A stretch of 64,000 nucleotides of DNA, from NCBI GenBank assembly GCA_030374765.1, contig JARGXX010000010.1, positions 558,001-622,000 on the forward strand. Reading direction: 5' to 3'. The notes under the pieces are model-generated. The model made no database searches. It was not told the DNA's origin and worked only from the letters and a program-made list of their open reading frames with translations. Made by a program: the position numbers and the translations under genes. Source of the DNA: Agarophyton chilense (taxonomy: Eukaryota > Rhodophyta > Florideophyceae > Gracilariales > Gracilariaceae). Shown here piece after piece: positions 30,341 to 41,782 of the stretch; positions within the stretch are counted from its first letter, which is position 1; each line of letters opens with the position of its first letter.

Positions 30341-32023
30341 CTACTGGCAAGGTCGCCCTAGTGGCGCCGCCCTACATTCTACCGGAAGCTCCGGCCATTC
30401 CTCCACACAAGGTGGACCCCCGCCCAAGCGGTTGGCTAAGGCATCCGGCATGGCGTCCACATCACCCGAGATCTCGGAAGGGCGAATCCCCACCTCCCGA
30501 AGGAAGCGCGCGATGACCTCGCCCCGCTCCGCGCCAGCGGCAGTTGCGGGCGGGCCCGCCACCGATGCAGTCGGATAGGAATCCGTTCGTACGGCATCAA
30601 CAGCCCCGGATGCAGCCGCACCACCGTATTCAACGGACCCCTCACCGGCCTCGCCGGACTCTTCATCCTCCATCGGAGCGTAACCTGAATCCCCCGGTTC
30701 GTTGTCGACCATCGGGTCACCATCCGCATAGCCGCGGTAATAGTCGCTGGAGTCGACATACCCTCGCGGGTGGTCGGCCGGAACTTTACGCGGCGCATGC
30801 CGGTTAGCTTCCGCTTCCTCGCGGCTGATCTCGTGGTACTCCCAGGGGTCGAAGTAGATTAAATCCCCCGCTAGCGCGGTATTCCTCCCGAATCCGGGCC
30901 CAGACCCGCGACGCGGTTGAATGCGTTGGGAGTTCTCCAGCGGGACCTCATCCCACTGGACCCCCTCTACAAAGTGGAGGAGGCCCAGCATCTCTTCTTC
31001 GTTCGCCTCGCCACCGAGGAGGATGCGGATGTCCAAACGGCGGATCGCAGCCCGCACACGCGGTGGCACGTACCACAATCGGTATTGGTCGTACGCCTCA
31101 GCGAGGATAAAAGCCGCAGTGCGGACGGCCCATTCGCTTACCACGACGGACCATCACCCCGACTGGGGATCGTTCAAGAACGACGACCCTACATAGGTGA
31201 AGACTGGGGGCAGCTCAATGAAGCAACCCCAGCACGCCTCCAAGGAGGACCACCAGTCTGGGAGACTGACGTACCGACCACGTCGGTGAGCAGGCGCGAT
31301 GCGCTCAATCTCCGTGTTCTGGTATGGTACGAAATACCCGGTCCGGGCCCGCCAACGCCGCTCATCGCGGATGAAGTTCTGAAGGAAGTTCGAGCGCGAC
31401 TGCCGCGGTTGGTAGCGGAACTCTGCCCGAAGAATCGGTCGTGCCCAGCAAAGGGCTTCTTGCCGAGCGATCGGTGTGCCCCTCCAAGCAAGGGTTTCCA
31501 ATCCGTTAAGACGGTCACAGTACGACATTTTCCCGCGAGTGCGGTTAAGGTGGACGTCGAATTCGACCTCTGGCGGTATCGGGAACTCGAAAGGCGCCCA
31601 ATGGTGCCTGAGATAAGCGATCCGCACAAGCGCGGCCTGAGCCTCCGCAGAGGATTCACCGCGTCGGCGGAGTATGTGGTGTACCGGGATGGCGATACGA
31701 TTACGCCAATTCCAGGACATAGTCACCACGCCGGGCAGGTCGCCCGGGAGCATCTCCGAGTTATCGGTGTAGGAGTGGATCAAATCCTCGTCGTGGACAG
31801 CCAATGGGTGAAACCAAGGCGCATACTGCAACATCGCGGAGCCATGCCGAGTTCTCGGATTTGCACCCACAAGGGCGTCGTAGGTCGGCCACTGCGGTGG
31901 TTCCGCCTGTCCGCGAAAGCGGGCGCCAATACGGTGGTCTTCGTACGCGAGGTTGGTAACATCCTCAGGGTGAGCGCGGACAGGAAGCCGGTGGAACCGC
32001 CAAGAGCGGGAGTCGCGGATGTG
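30341..32023 (-). other. Antisense open block in the 3' region of gypsy-2
   Basis: Between the end of pol and the 3' LTR one minus-strand frame is open for about 1.68 kb with about one break. It has no ATG near its upstream end, so it would need a 5' exon. The translation is protein-like: aromatic- and Trp-rich at first (WNWRNRIAIPVHHILRRR, LPDWWSSLEACWGC), then acidic (MEDEESGEAGEGSVEYGG). I recognise no domain and see no membrane segment, so it is not evidently an envelope. Antisense accessory frames at this position are known in some plant gypsy elements. A plus-strand frame overlaps it (about 30.92-32.03 kb), as is common in GC-rich DNA; I favour the minus strand on composition. Confidence 0.45.
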
Positions 32024-32202
32024 TTATGACGGTCGGGGTTGGACATGGTGCATGTTGGTGGGCTGTGGTTGGAATCGGATGCGAAGAGCTTGCGTGGGAT
32101 CCTTGGTGAAAGTGTGTTGGTTTCCGGAGACCCGGTGTCGGACGCGCTCTTATCACGACGAGCTGCCATGCCGACTTCCTCTTCGAGGTGTTCGCCCTGT
32201 CT

Positions 32203-32216
32203 TAAGGGGGGGGATA
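32203..32216 (+). other. Gypsy-2 polypurine tract
   Basis: TAAGGGGGGGGATA, directly before the 3' LTR start TGTATAGCAACG at 32217. It fixes the LTR boundary and the plus orientation of the element. Confidence 0.8.
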
Positions 32217-33089
32217 TGTATAGCAACGTCCTCCAGGGAGGTTTTTGGGGACTTAAGTTTTTTCCGGAGCCTCCGGCGTGCAACCTCGTTATGAGTAGGA
32301 GTAATCCGTTTTCACGGCGTTGCCAAAACGCCGGTGATGCACCGGCGGTACCGGGTGCCATACACGTGGCCGCAGCGCCCGCGCGACACGTGGCCGCCAG
32401 ATTGGCCCCTTTTGTTAGACGGAAATTTAGCTATTTAGGATAGACTTTATTTATTCTATTCTACGGTGACTACAGTACTTAGGCCGCCGGCCTCGCGGCC
32501 GCCGGTCCAGTAAAGTCTGCCCAACAAGGGTGATCTTGGTCTTCCAGATCTTGGCTCTGGGACGAACCGCCTGCGCGGATATACAACTCCTTGCGGAGGG
32601 ATTTCCCGTGGTGCACGGCTTCCCAACCCCCTTGGACGTTCAAGCAGCCTTCGTGTATTGGGTATCTATTCCCACTTTCGTGGTTCCGCCCGTGTATACG
32701 GTTTGCTACAACCGGCAGTGCCGGCTATTCCCGACTCTCCTCTTGCGACTCGTGGTCAACCTCGCCCTCTTGCCTCCGTTCCCATTTTCCCCCATTTTTC
32801 CCCATTTTCCTCCCCTTCATTGGGCAATTCCCGCTCTTGCGGCTCGCACTGACACCTGTCGTGCTGGCCCCTCTCGTGGGTTTTGCCTCCTCAGAGGATA
32901 CGCAAGCATCGCTTCAGCGGATATCCTCGGCGTCTTTCAGCCTCCCTGCGCCCGTCGCGACGGTTCGGCTCCGGCTTACACCCGGCATTGCGCGCTGATC
33001 CCTGGGAGGGCTCTACCGCGCCTGTTACCTCGTGAGAGGAAGATCAGGACGTCTTCGTAGGTTTTTCCCCTTGGGGGCATTTTCCTACA
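32217..33089 (+). repeat. Gypsy-2 3' LTR
   Basis: 873 bp, TG start and CA end, followed by the target duplication CAACC. It includes a GC-rich direct repeat, GGCCGCCGG, twice at about 32482-32505. Confidence 0.82.
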
Positions 33090-33251
33090 CAACCCATGGA
33101 TGTAGGAGACGTGAGAGACCTTGATGGAGACAGAAATGCTGTAGGAGATGTATTGAGGTCGGGAGGGAATCTGAAAAGCATGGAATGTTCAAAAGCCTCC
33201 GTGCAGTCTGTAACTACTTCCACATAATCCTGCTCTCTAACATTCCAGTCA

Positions 33252-33779
33252 ATGGAGAAAACAGCCATCGAACATATTTTGAACTCATCTTCGGGGGTGA
33301 AAGAAAAAGTAATGAGCGAGCTGGACTGTGGACGCAATGAGGACGGGTCTGATTATGGAGAATCTGATCTCATCGATTGGTTTCTGTTCCTGAGCGAAGA
33401 GGAAGAGGTACCATTGGATATGTTTCAGATTCCTGAGTCTGCTAGAGTTGACGAGAATGTTGAAGATTATCAGGCAGTAGAAAACCAGTTCGAAGATAAC
33501 GAAGAAAAAGCAAACAAAGTGTCGGGAACGAGAAATGTAGCAATTGAGGATAACATGGAGCACATCGAGGAGTGCTTCAAAGTGGCAGTAATTGCTTTCT
33601 TTCGATGCTTATCTGCCAATGCTTTGGGTAATGACGTCATGACGGAAGTACAGCATATTGCAGACTGCATGGGAGACTATCTTTACACAATAACGTCTTT
33701 GTATATTGGCTTGATGAGAAAAACGAGGAAAATGTTGCGGTTGCAGGGGACCGTCAAGTCTTGCATAAAGGCATCATGA
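33252..33779 (+). pseudogene. MULE coding block, second zinc-finger-like region
   Basis: A 175-codon open frame from ATG at 33252. It is acidic at first (EDYQAVENQFEDNEEK), then has DYLYTITSLYIGLMRKTRK and LQGTVKSCIKAS. This parallels the 19.4-kb block (GYLYTMHHCRMVRRNTKR, LTGRLRCLKHKP), so the MULE carries two related finger modules. The HNHK half of the finger is found just downstream at about 33.9 kb in the next frame. Confidence 0.45.
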
Positions 33780-33826
33780 GGTGCGAGAAGTACAATAATG
33801 GAGCATAGGAACGATGTTTCTTTTCA

Positions 33827-35962
33827 ATGATAATTAAGACAGTCACATCAGACGCCAATGGGGAGGGGAGGTTCTATGTTGCAGACTTCACGAGAGCAAG
33901 ACACAACCATAAACCAGCGGAGAGCTGTGGTGTCAAACGTCTTGCTCCCAAAATGCGTGCCGAAGCTCTGCAAATGCGTAACAATTGGCAGATGTCCTTT
34001 CGAGATACTCTACGGTATCTCGAGGATAAGTACAAGAAGGTCAATAACCCGGCTTCGGCAATGAAGCAGATTGAGTACGCCGGGTCACTAAGCAACCGAA
34101 AGGAACTCGAATGCCGGAGGCTCTGCGAGGCACTCGTGGCCATCAACAGAGAGAACGAGGGTAACAAGTTCTTTTTTGCTTGCGACAAATCTGGGCGTAT
34201 GATGTCCGCGTGCTGGGCCTTCCGTGAGTAGTCGTTGGACTACGAGGAGCATGGCATCGTGCCTAGAATACCTATCGATTGCAAAGCGGTGGCAAATCGA
34301 TTTGGGTATCCACTTTTTAGTATAAACGGGAGGGCTAATGACGGGTTCATACTAACTTTCTTCATGGGCTTCGTTGGCGGGGAGTCTGAAGAGGATTTTG
34401 TCTAAGTCTTGTCTCTTTTCAAGTTTATGATTCCTGTGTCCCCGGCAATGATTACCATGGATCAGAGTTCTGCATGTATAAATGCAGCTGACAAGTTCTT
34501 TGAAAGATCTTTCATCTCTCTAGATGAGTAGCATCTGAACCAGATTCAGATGAAGAATGTTACAGCTTGGTGCGGAAAAGTCAGAAGGACTTCTTGGTGC
34601 GATGATATGTCCAAAGAACTTTTCAATATGAGAAGATCTAGAAGTGTATCGAGCTTTATTGAGAAACGACACGCTTTCGAGGATACATACTTCAACAACT
34701 TCAACCAATCAACTCCAGTATGGTTCAAATACCTGTATCACCATAAGCCACAACTGTTAGTGGCCTGCTTCCCCGACGCGGCAGTACCTAGGAGGTACCT
34801 ATTTCACGGTACAGGGTACACAGAAGCATCCAATTCCGGTTATCGTGCGTACATACTGTCGAAGAAAGTACTGTTTTCCAGGATCCCCCAAGAACTTCGT
34901 CGCGTGACGAGGAAAAGAGCATTAGAGAGAAAAGCTTCTGATTTGAGGTCTCGCACACCGCTGAGCTCTATATTTCGTTCTATTCGTGATTGTCAGCTAC
35001 CCATTCCCCCCAACATTCTTAACCATCTAATTAGTAACCATACGAGCTATGCACTTTTGAAGTTTAAGGTGCTCATTGTAGTTCCCTCCAAGACATATGC
35101 AGTCCTGAAGGCATCTCTGGTCGAGATCGATTCAGTACACTGGCCGGAGCTGAATATGGAAGGGAGCTATATGGGTGCCGTCGCTCGTTTCGACCTGGTG
35201 TGGCAAAAATCATTAATGACTTGGGAACAAGTACAAAATGCATCACGAGCTTCTAAACCTTCTGCCAAGTCCCACCTGCTACCCACCACAACACCAGCGC
35301 TAGGTGCACGTCCTCAAACCCCAATGACGGTACTGTTTGGCATGGAAGTAAGTGGGACAGGCAGAGATGCGGGACGCACGCTTGAAGTGAGGTGCAGCTG
35401 CAGCAAAAACGTGACATTGGGGTTCCCATGTCGCCACATTGTAAGATGCGTGATGGTCTACGGAGAGGAAGTTGTACGTCAGCCTCGATTCAAAACAGTT
35501 CTTTCGGAATACGTATGCATAGAAATATTGTTCGATACATACAGGAAGCGAGGATCAAGGGATTGGAATCTGAGTCGTGTGTCAGAAGTCCGTAGAACAG
35601 CTGATATGTTCGAGTTCTCTGCTCTGCTATTTAAAATGAAATCTGGATCAGTCGATGCAGTAGATGACGTACAACTCAATACCATTTTCAACAGCGAAGT
35701 TGATGCAGAGCTCCGAAACTATTTCCAATACTTGGAAGGAAAAGTTTTCTATGATCAAATTCATCGACTTGCCGCAAACATGGGCATAACGGCGCTGCAG
35801 AGGGTCCACAGAGTTCTCGGAACCATGAAAGATTCTTTGTCGAACGGATCCCTTCTAGATGTTTCAGCTGTAGAAAAACTTGAAAACATACACTCTAAGC
35901 AGTCGAACCACAACTTATTCGACGGATCTTCGGCAAAGACAGCAGACCTCTCGGTCATCTGA
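33827..35962 (+). pseudogene. MULE transposase with SWIM zinc finger
   Basis: The reading frame runs from 33827 to 35962 with three in-frame stops between 34.2 and 34.55 kb; the remaining 470 codons (34550-35962) are open. Finger remnant: RARHNHKPAES. DDE core: PIDCKAVANRFGYPLFSING (first Asp) and PAMITMDQSSACINAADKFF (second Asp), matching the MULE pattern in which a shared D..T....PL strand is followed by ..itD...a...A. Near the C terminus is a SWIM finger, CSCSKNVTLGFPCRH (CxC..CxH), which is standard in MULE/FAR1 proteins. The frame ends near SAKTADLSVI. With three stops this copy should not make a full transposase. Confidence 0.78.
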
Positions 35963-36852
35963 GCCCCAAATATGGCTTCCATGAGACCTCAAAAACGGAA
36001 GAATAGTTTCACAGAGCAATATAGTAGGAGAAAAAAGAGTCGAGGACCCAGATTTGGGGAGAAAGACGGTACGAACGACTGGAGCTTTCAGTAATCAATC
36101 TTCGCAAGACTCTAGTGCGCGCCTTCCATCTGCCCCAAAACGTTCGGAAATAAAAAGAGCACGCTTTAGAGCACTAGAGATCATTTAGAGAGTTCACCAG
36201 GGATAACGTTTAAAGGTATTATTCTCTTTCTCTGTAGTGTAGGAAGTAGTGAAATTGCGTGTTGCTGATGTCCTCCATGGTAATCACCAATACGCACACT
36301 TTTCCACTGCCCATAGATATCGCTTCCTTCGCCGTCTTGCACCACCTATTGGGCCACTGTATCGGACGGAATCTGAAACCCCGCATGCCGAAATCCTCGG
36401 TTATCGATTCATTAACAAATATCACGACATCTGCTACATGCAGTCTGGATCGCTTTATTATACACAGAGTACGGTGGTTTGAGACACCGTTGGCCTCAGT
36501 ATCTTTCTAAGTAATGAAACTCTCTACACATTGTATACCAAAGCTGTTCACGTGTTCAGAATCAAAAACGGAAATGGTACACGTTAAACAGTGGTCAGGG
36601 CAGCGCAAAAATAAATATGTTGCTCGTGACAAAATAGCGATTGATGGCACTCTGTAGAGTAGAGTTGAGAATTGATGCTACGCACGTACCTCTTCTGATT
36701 ATTTCCACATTCATGACCAACGTTGAGCTGCTATGCCGTTTCTGCTGTTTTCGAAACTACTGCTTGAGAGACTGGACTCTGTAGTTGCATGGAAAAGAAA
36801 GATGGGACAGGGTTGTAAGGACATTGAGTTTCAAATCAGGCGCCAAAATTCG
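35963..36852. other. MULE 3' noncoding region
   Basis: About 890 bases between the transposase stop and the right inverted repeat. No coding region supported. Confidence 0.5.
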
Positions 36853-37113
36853 ACAGCTCATGAATGCATATGCGTGGAGTCTTGGTGGTCGATGACTAGT
36901 CTCCAGGTGTTGAGTTGGGTCCCTGTATTGTGATTGGATTAAGGACGGAAATGGATAGTTCTGACTTGCTGTGTTCATATGCGCCCGTACGGTGTGATTG
37001 AGTTGGGTACTACGGCGCATGGTGAGCATACCGAGTTGGGTCCCTGCTCGTTCATTGGTTTCAATTCAATCTATTCGCTGCATACGCTACGTCGTGTATT
37101 TTCGCCTTTGGCC
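36853..37113 (-). repeat. MULE right terminal inverted repeat, unbroken copy
   Basis: Reverse complement of 10478-10694 joined to 17603-17640. It carries a single CTAGT (about 36895-36899) where the left repeat carries gypsy-1 between two CTAGT copies, so it is the empty form of that target. Confidence 0.88.
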
Positions 37114-37122
37114 TGTCAGGAC
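37114..37122. repeat. MULE target-site duplication, right copy
   Basis: TGTCAGGAC, identical to 10469-10477, directly outside the right inverted repeat. Confidence 0.9.
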
Positions 37123-38115
37123 GACCTGATCGTAATCAGGTTCACACGTGTGAGACGCATGTGATACGTCTGGAACGTAGAGCGACTTTACATGTAAGAA
37201 GAATACCGGCGGTCGACCCGCCGGCGACGGGTTACTTTTAGTGGTGACCCAAAAAACAAAGGTAACGTCCACTTGGGGGGAGACCAAGCAGGACGACCTA
37301 CCCTCAGAACTCGCCTCCGGCCGAGCACTACCCTGGCCCAGTCTCGTGACTTTGCGATCAGGACGACCTGATAGACTCGATTCTGGTGTTCCGTTCCGCT
37401 AAACCGCTCGTACACCCGACCAGTTGTCACATATTCCAACACGGTTATTTCTGCCTTTCCACCGTTCGATCGAATTCCTCGCTTTTTTGATCTGAACTAA
37501 GACTGTTGGCCTCACTGAGAGAGTAAAGAATGAGCGCATATGATTGTCCGAAATTTGGTTGGTCAAGGAGGAATACTTGTGGTCGTACAGAGTACTGTAT
37601 CCACCATGTTTTATGGCGATGACTAAGTAGCCGAATAAGATTTCCTGCATGATGATGCGGAGATTAATCTAAGTACCAAGCGCCCCTTGACTGAGTATAT
37701 GATCATTGCTCCTGCCAGGCTCTGTAGAAGTGTCGAAATATCCGAAAACAGTCGGAAAGGGGGATTGACGAAAACAGGACTGTTGTTTGATGCCGAGATC
37801 AAAACTTATCACACTGTAGAACTCATCCCGTGCATTTGCGTCAGCCGCGATACCGCAACGTATCAAAGATATCAATGAAATTGTTGACGTCTGTGCGCCT
37901 CATGCAAGGCGAGGGCAAAGCACGACACACGCATCATTACATGTGCACTGCGCCGTGTGCTGTAGCTGTAACAGAAACAAGTAAATTGCACAGCTGCCGG
38001 CGGTGGGGACACCCAGCCGACAGACAGGAAGTGTACAAAAAAGACTCTGGCCCCTAAATTCTAATACGGAAGCAATCACCTAGGTCGACGCACCACTGCA
38101 ATTTGCTTCCTCATC
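37123..38115. other. Right flank of the MULE, no supported gene
   Basis: About 1 kb. It contains three copies of AGGACGACCT (37119, about 37291 and about 37352), two of them inside near-palindromes with arms ATCAGG..CCTGAT, and a GC palindrome CCGGCGG-TCGA-CCCGCCGG at about 37206-37224. No gene recognised. Confidence 0.45.
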
Positions 38116-38268
38116 TTGCTCTCGTTTAGGCGCTTCCTCAGCTTGCTCCTGCTTAGGTGCTTCCTTCGTTTGCTTTTGCGTCGGCGCTTCCTCCGCTCGC
38201 TCTTGCGTCGGCACTTCATTGGCTAGCTCTCGCCTCGGCCCTTTCTCAGCTCGCTCTCGCACTTGCGC
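38116..38268. repeat. 27-bp minisatellite
   Basis: Five full imperfect 27-bp units (38116, 38143, 38170, 38197, 38224) and part of a sixth. On the minus strand each unit reads as nine residues of the form EEAPKQEQA / NEVPTQERA. The minus-strand frame is open for only 60 codons, so a protein is not supported. Confidence 0.8.
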
Positions 38269-39850
38269 TTTTTATGCCTGATGCCTCTGCGCTTTCTCGG
38301 CTGGTGCCTCTTCGTTTACTCTGCTGTTGAATATAAGCTTTTTCTGGTGTTTTTTCGCCCATTCTTGGCTCTCTCTTTACTTGCCTCGGTCTTTTGTCTT
38401 TGTTGGCTGCATTTGGCGTTACGGAAGTTCGCAGGGTTTAAGTTCATCTCTTTCGCAAGAGAAGAATTCCATGAACAATTTATTTTTTCATGTTTTCTTT
38501 CAAGTCGAAAAGCTCACTACGTTTTGCGGTATAGAATGAAGTCCCTCAATTTTCTCTGGAAGCTGCGAAGAGATATGAATCAAGAGTGGTCGGAATTTTC
38601 ACCTGCCCCTGTTATGGGCCTCTTCGACCAGCCTGCTGAGAGGTGTTTACATATCTCATGAAAACTCATCCAGATACTCACACAATTCAAAGGGTATCTG
38701 AGACAGTTTGGACTTTAATGGGAGCGAGAGACTGTCATGCTGAGAACCGGGTATGAAATGGATTGGGTAGTTGAATTAAATTGCTTGGAATGCATCACAT
38801 TTGATAATTAGCTCTTCTGGTGTGCACTATGCAAACCTTTGGAAACACGGTGTCTCATCGTGAATTCTCAATCACCCGCTAACATTGAAGCACGGAAAAG
38901 TTAAAGCAATTGCCTACATGAAAAAACTACTAAAGAAAGAGTTGGCCGGAGCCTCACAGTATTTAGCAGTATACGTACAATTCTGTTTTTTTGTTTAGGA
39001 GCGTAATGCACACCTTTCACGGTAATTGGAAAAGCTTTTAAGTGTCGGGTCTTCTTGGCGCGGGACGAGCTGCTTAATTGCGGGGAAGTGTACTGATTCG
39101 ATCGTCAATTTCTTTGGATTGGGTTAGGATTACCATGAGTTTATTTTCTCCCTCCATCCGTTAGGGACGGGCGAAGTTGAAGTCAAAAAAGAAGTAGAAA
39201 ACGTTCATACTAGAAGAATTGCGCACTCTCTTGCCGTTCAAGCAGGTCGATCTTGCGAACTCCTTTCCGTCTTAAGCAGGTCGGTCTTATATTACCATCT
39301 GCCAGGAATGTATTGGTTTCAAGAGGCTCTCTTTGGCAAACTCCCGAAGCTAAAGGTGCCCACCGACAACATCTTCTAGCGACGTCGTCCACTAGAATAT
39401 CTTCGCCGAGACGACGTTTCTCTAAGCAGTTTGGATTCTCGTTTCTCTTTTCTGTCTTTCCCTGTATGTGACTTTGTAGATAGGATTGATGTCAGGTTCC
39501 AAGTGTATCTGGTACATGGTTGCGGCGAAATAACCTAAACGCTCCGATCACATGCCCCTGTATTCTTTTAAGAGAGTCAAGATTTCCGAATGGCAGTTCG
39601 TGTGCTCTTCGTCTATATTGACGTCATACTGCCAAACCCGAGCTCGGTCCATTGTTGTAACGTCGTTCTTTTTCCCCTCTCCTTCTTCATTTCTTAGCTC
39701 GGCCTTCCTAGGTGGTACTGATCAATTTAAAAGACAATTACTTGCAAGGCGGGTATCAAAAGTCCGATAAAATAATTGTTTTGGTATGTATGCATTCCTA
39801 TGAGAGAATTTATTGGGCAGCATACAGAAAGCGCAATTAAGGGTTATATG
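38269..39850. other. Region without a supported gene
   Basis: About 1.6 kb of low-information DNA. A 22-23-bp direct repeat about CAAGCAGGTC/TTAAGCAGGTC occurs at about 39238-39275. No gene or element recognised. Confidence 0.4.
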
Positions 39851-41782
39851 CATTACCCCGTTCGCCAAGAGAGATAGGCTTTGTGAGTTTGATTTTGTGT
39901 GGGTGAGGAGGATCAATAGACCTTATGTGTCACCCGTGACCACGGTCTCCCTTCGGCTCATGGAGGGAATTCTCAGGGGTTTCGAGACCCTCACGTTTGT
40001 TAGGGATTGCTTTGGAGGTTATTGGACGAATTTCATTTTTCTCAATGGGCCGCGATCTGTTGTAAGAAAGGCAGCGCTAGGAGTCCCAAAGAGGGCATCC
40101 TCAAGTTCTTACGGTAGATAGCTTATATGTATCGGTCGAGAAACAATGCACCGAGAACGAAGTCGGCGCCCAGAGTAATGGCGACCAAGAATCGAAGTCA
40201 GATTCTCAAATGGGGTGTAAAGTAATTACTATATGTGTTAGGGTACTTCCGAAGAGTTCAGTACCGGTTGAGATTACCTGTTCGAAGGCGTTTCGGATGT
40301 CCTACGTGTCAGCGTAGGGCATAAATGATGTTCGGGTCGGCACCAGTACCCTAGACTCCCCGAAAAATCTTCGTGGCGGAAGGAATAATCTCTATTTCCA
40401 CATGGACCTTGTAGTTCACACGAGCCATCAGGTAGACTTCGCCCGTAGCGAATTTGGTCCTGATAGACTCAGAAATCGTTCGAAAACAAAACCCAGGTGA
40501 GGCCGTTTGGGTTTGCTCTAATGGTGACACTGTAGGATTGAGTCATTCACCTCTGGACGTAAGTGTCGCCTCTACGTCTCCTCCAAGTCGTTTTCATGTG
40601 GGTTTCTATTGTCATACACGTGTTCTTTCTCGTAGGTGAGCACTTGTTCAACCTTTTGAGGACGATGTTTCGAGTGGGTTCTGCAGTTCGGTCCCATTCT
40701 GGGTGAAAACGGTTGGTAGAACAGCCTGGCCCGTGTTGGATTGACTTCCAGAATTTGGACGTTGACCTTCGCTCTACTAGGCCTTGTAGTACCTTTCTGC
40801 GATTTGGCGTTCATACTTAGCCTCCTGGAGTTAACCCGGTGTTTGTTGGGGAGGCATTCGCAGCGAGGCCTCGTAGAGGGAAGGCAGATGCGGCACGATT
40901 CCAAAATGCTACCCTAAATTGGGGCCGGTGGATAACAGTGCCTTGTCGGGTGCTACGGCGCTGATGATGGACCCTTTCGATATAAATCATTCATACGATG
41001 GTCCCATTAAAGTGAGGCCATCAAGGGCATCGAAGTACAAGTAGAGAGAAAATGGTGTCGCAGAAGGCTGTATTTGCAGCGCCAGTGCGTCCTCGTCTTT
41101 GAAGTGAACATCCGTGTCGGGCTCGTCCATGTCAATGTACACGGAAAGCCAAGTTCCAGAAATTTATCGGCGGTCAAGAGGTGCGCTCGTCTTCTCCGGA
41201 GTCCGTTAAGTCTTCTTTTCGACCCGTTGGGTATCCCTAAGTGCTTTGGAATAGTCAAAAAACTGCCAGAAAACCATTGGGGTATGCCTTGCAGAATGGT
41301 TCCCAACGCTTGCTCTGCTAGCGAGAAGGATCTATTGATTGATGAGGGCCTTGAGGCGCTTATCTGTGAAGATTTACTCTCGCATCGCAGCTTCTTCTGC
41401 CATGATTGGTCCGTGTACTTGCGTTCCTCCATCTCCGAGCTCTGGCGGTTAGTGATTGTGTCATGAAATTTTTCTGATTGGACATCATTCGTCGCGTATA
41501 CCTCAACAACTAAGTTGATCACTTCTGAGTAGGACATCAGGAGCTCAGAACTTCAGAGTATTGCAGCCGCAGATTTGTCATTGATCATGGTTATTACGTT
41601 ATCACGTGCGAGTCCATTGAAGAAGAACCGTTGAAAATAGAGAGCTGCGCCCTAACGCACGCCAATTTAGTCAAAATCTTTCTTGAACCGCAATAGAAAC
41701 CGCAGTACTTAGATTGGATCGCTGCCCGTGAATCACTAGGTCATTTGTAGCTTCATGTTTTCTTTATTATCGGTTTGGTCTC

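Larger units (their letters stand above)
20370..33089 (+). mobile_element. Ty3/gypsy chromovirus (gypsy-2) with rearranged 5' LTR
   Basis: A 12.7-kb GC-rich element with 5-bp duplication CAACC. The 3' LTR is 32217-33089 (873 bp) and follows a purine-rich tract. The 5' LTR spans 20370-22540: its first about 260 bp and last 425 bp match the two ends of the 3' LTR at about 96-97%, but its middle is replaced by 1.48 kb that includes another LTR end, primer-binding site and gag start. Inside are gag, protease, RT-RNase H-integrase, a long linker and a chromodomain. The coding part lies in several frames, with a few breaks. The LTR divergence of a few percent makes it older than gypsy-1. Confidence 0.87.
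10478..37113 (+). mobile_element. Mutator-like (MULE) DNA transposon containing two nested LTR elements
   Basis: The ends are inverted repeats beginning GGCCAAAGGCGAAAATACAC, about 260 bp long and roughly 94% alike, flanked by a perfect 9-bp duplication. Between them, on the plus strand, lie a Ulp1-like cysteine-protease gene (18.27-19.37 kb), a zinc-finger-like block (19.40-19.99 kb), a second such block (33.25-33.78 kb) and a MULE transposase with a SWIM finger (33.83-35.96 kb). Gypsy-1 (10695-17597) interrupts the left inverted repeat and gypsy-2 (20370-33089) interrupts the coding part. Without these and their 5-bp duplications the MULE is about 7.0 kb. The Ulp1-plus-transposase cargo resembles the KI-MULE/Kaonashi type known in plants. 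Several in-frame stops in the transposase and one in the Ulp1 gene show that this copy no longer makes its own full proteins. Confidence 0.88.

Noticed and set aside
30917-32029. Plus-strand 370-codon open frame in the 3' part of gypsy-2
   Set aside because: It overlaps the antisense block. Its composition is that of a GC-rich shadow frame, with no domain or ATG at its upstream end. Kept only as an alternative.
38263-38661. Hydrophobic 132-codon open frame
   Set aside because: It begins in the minisatellite, has no domain and biased Phe/Leu composition; looks like chance.
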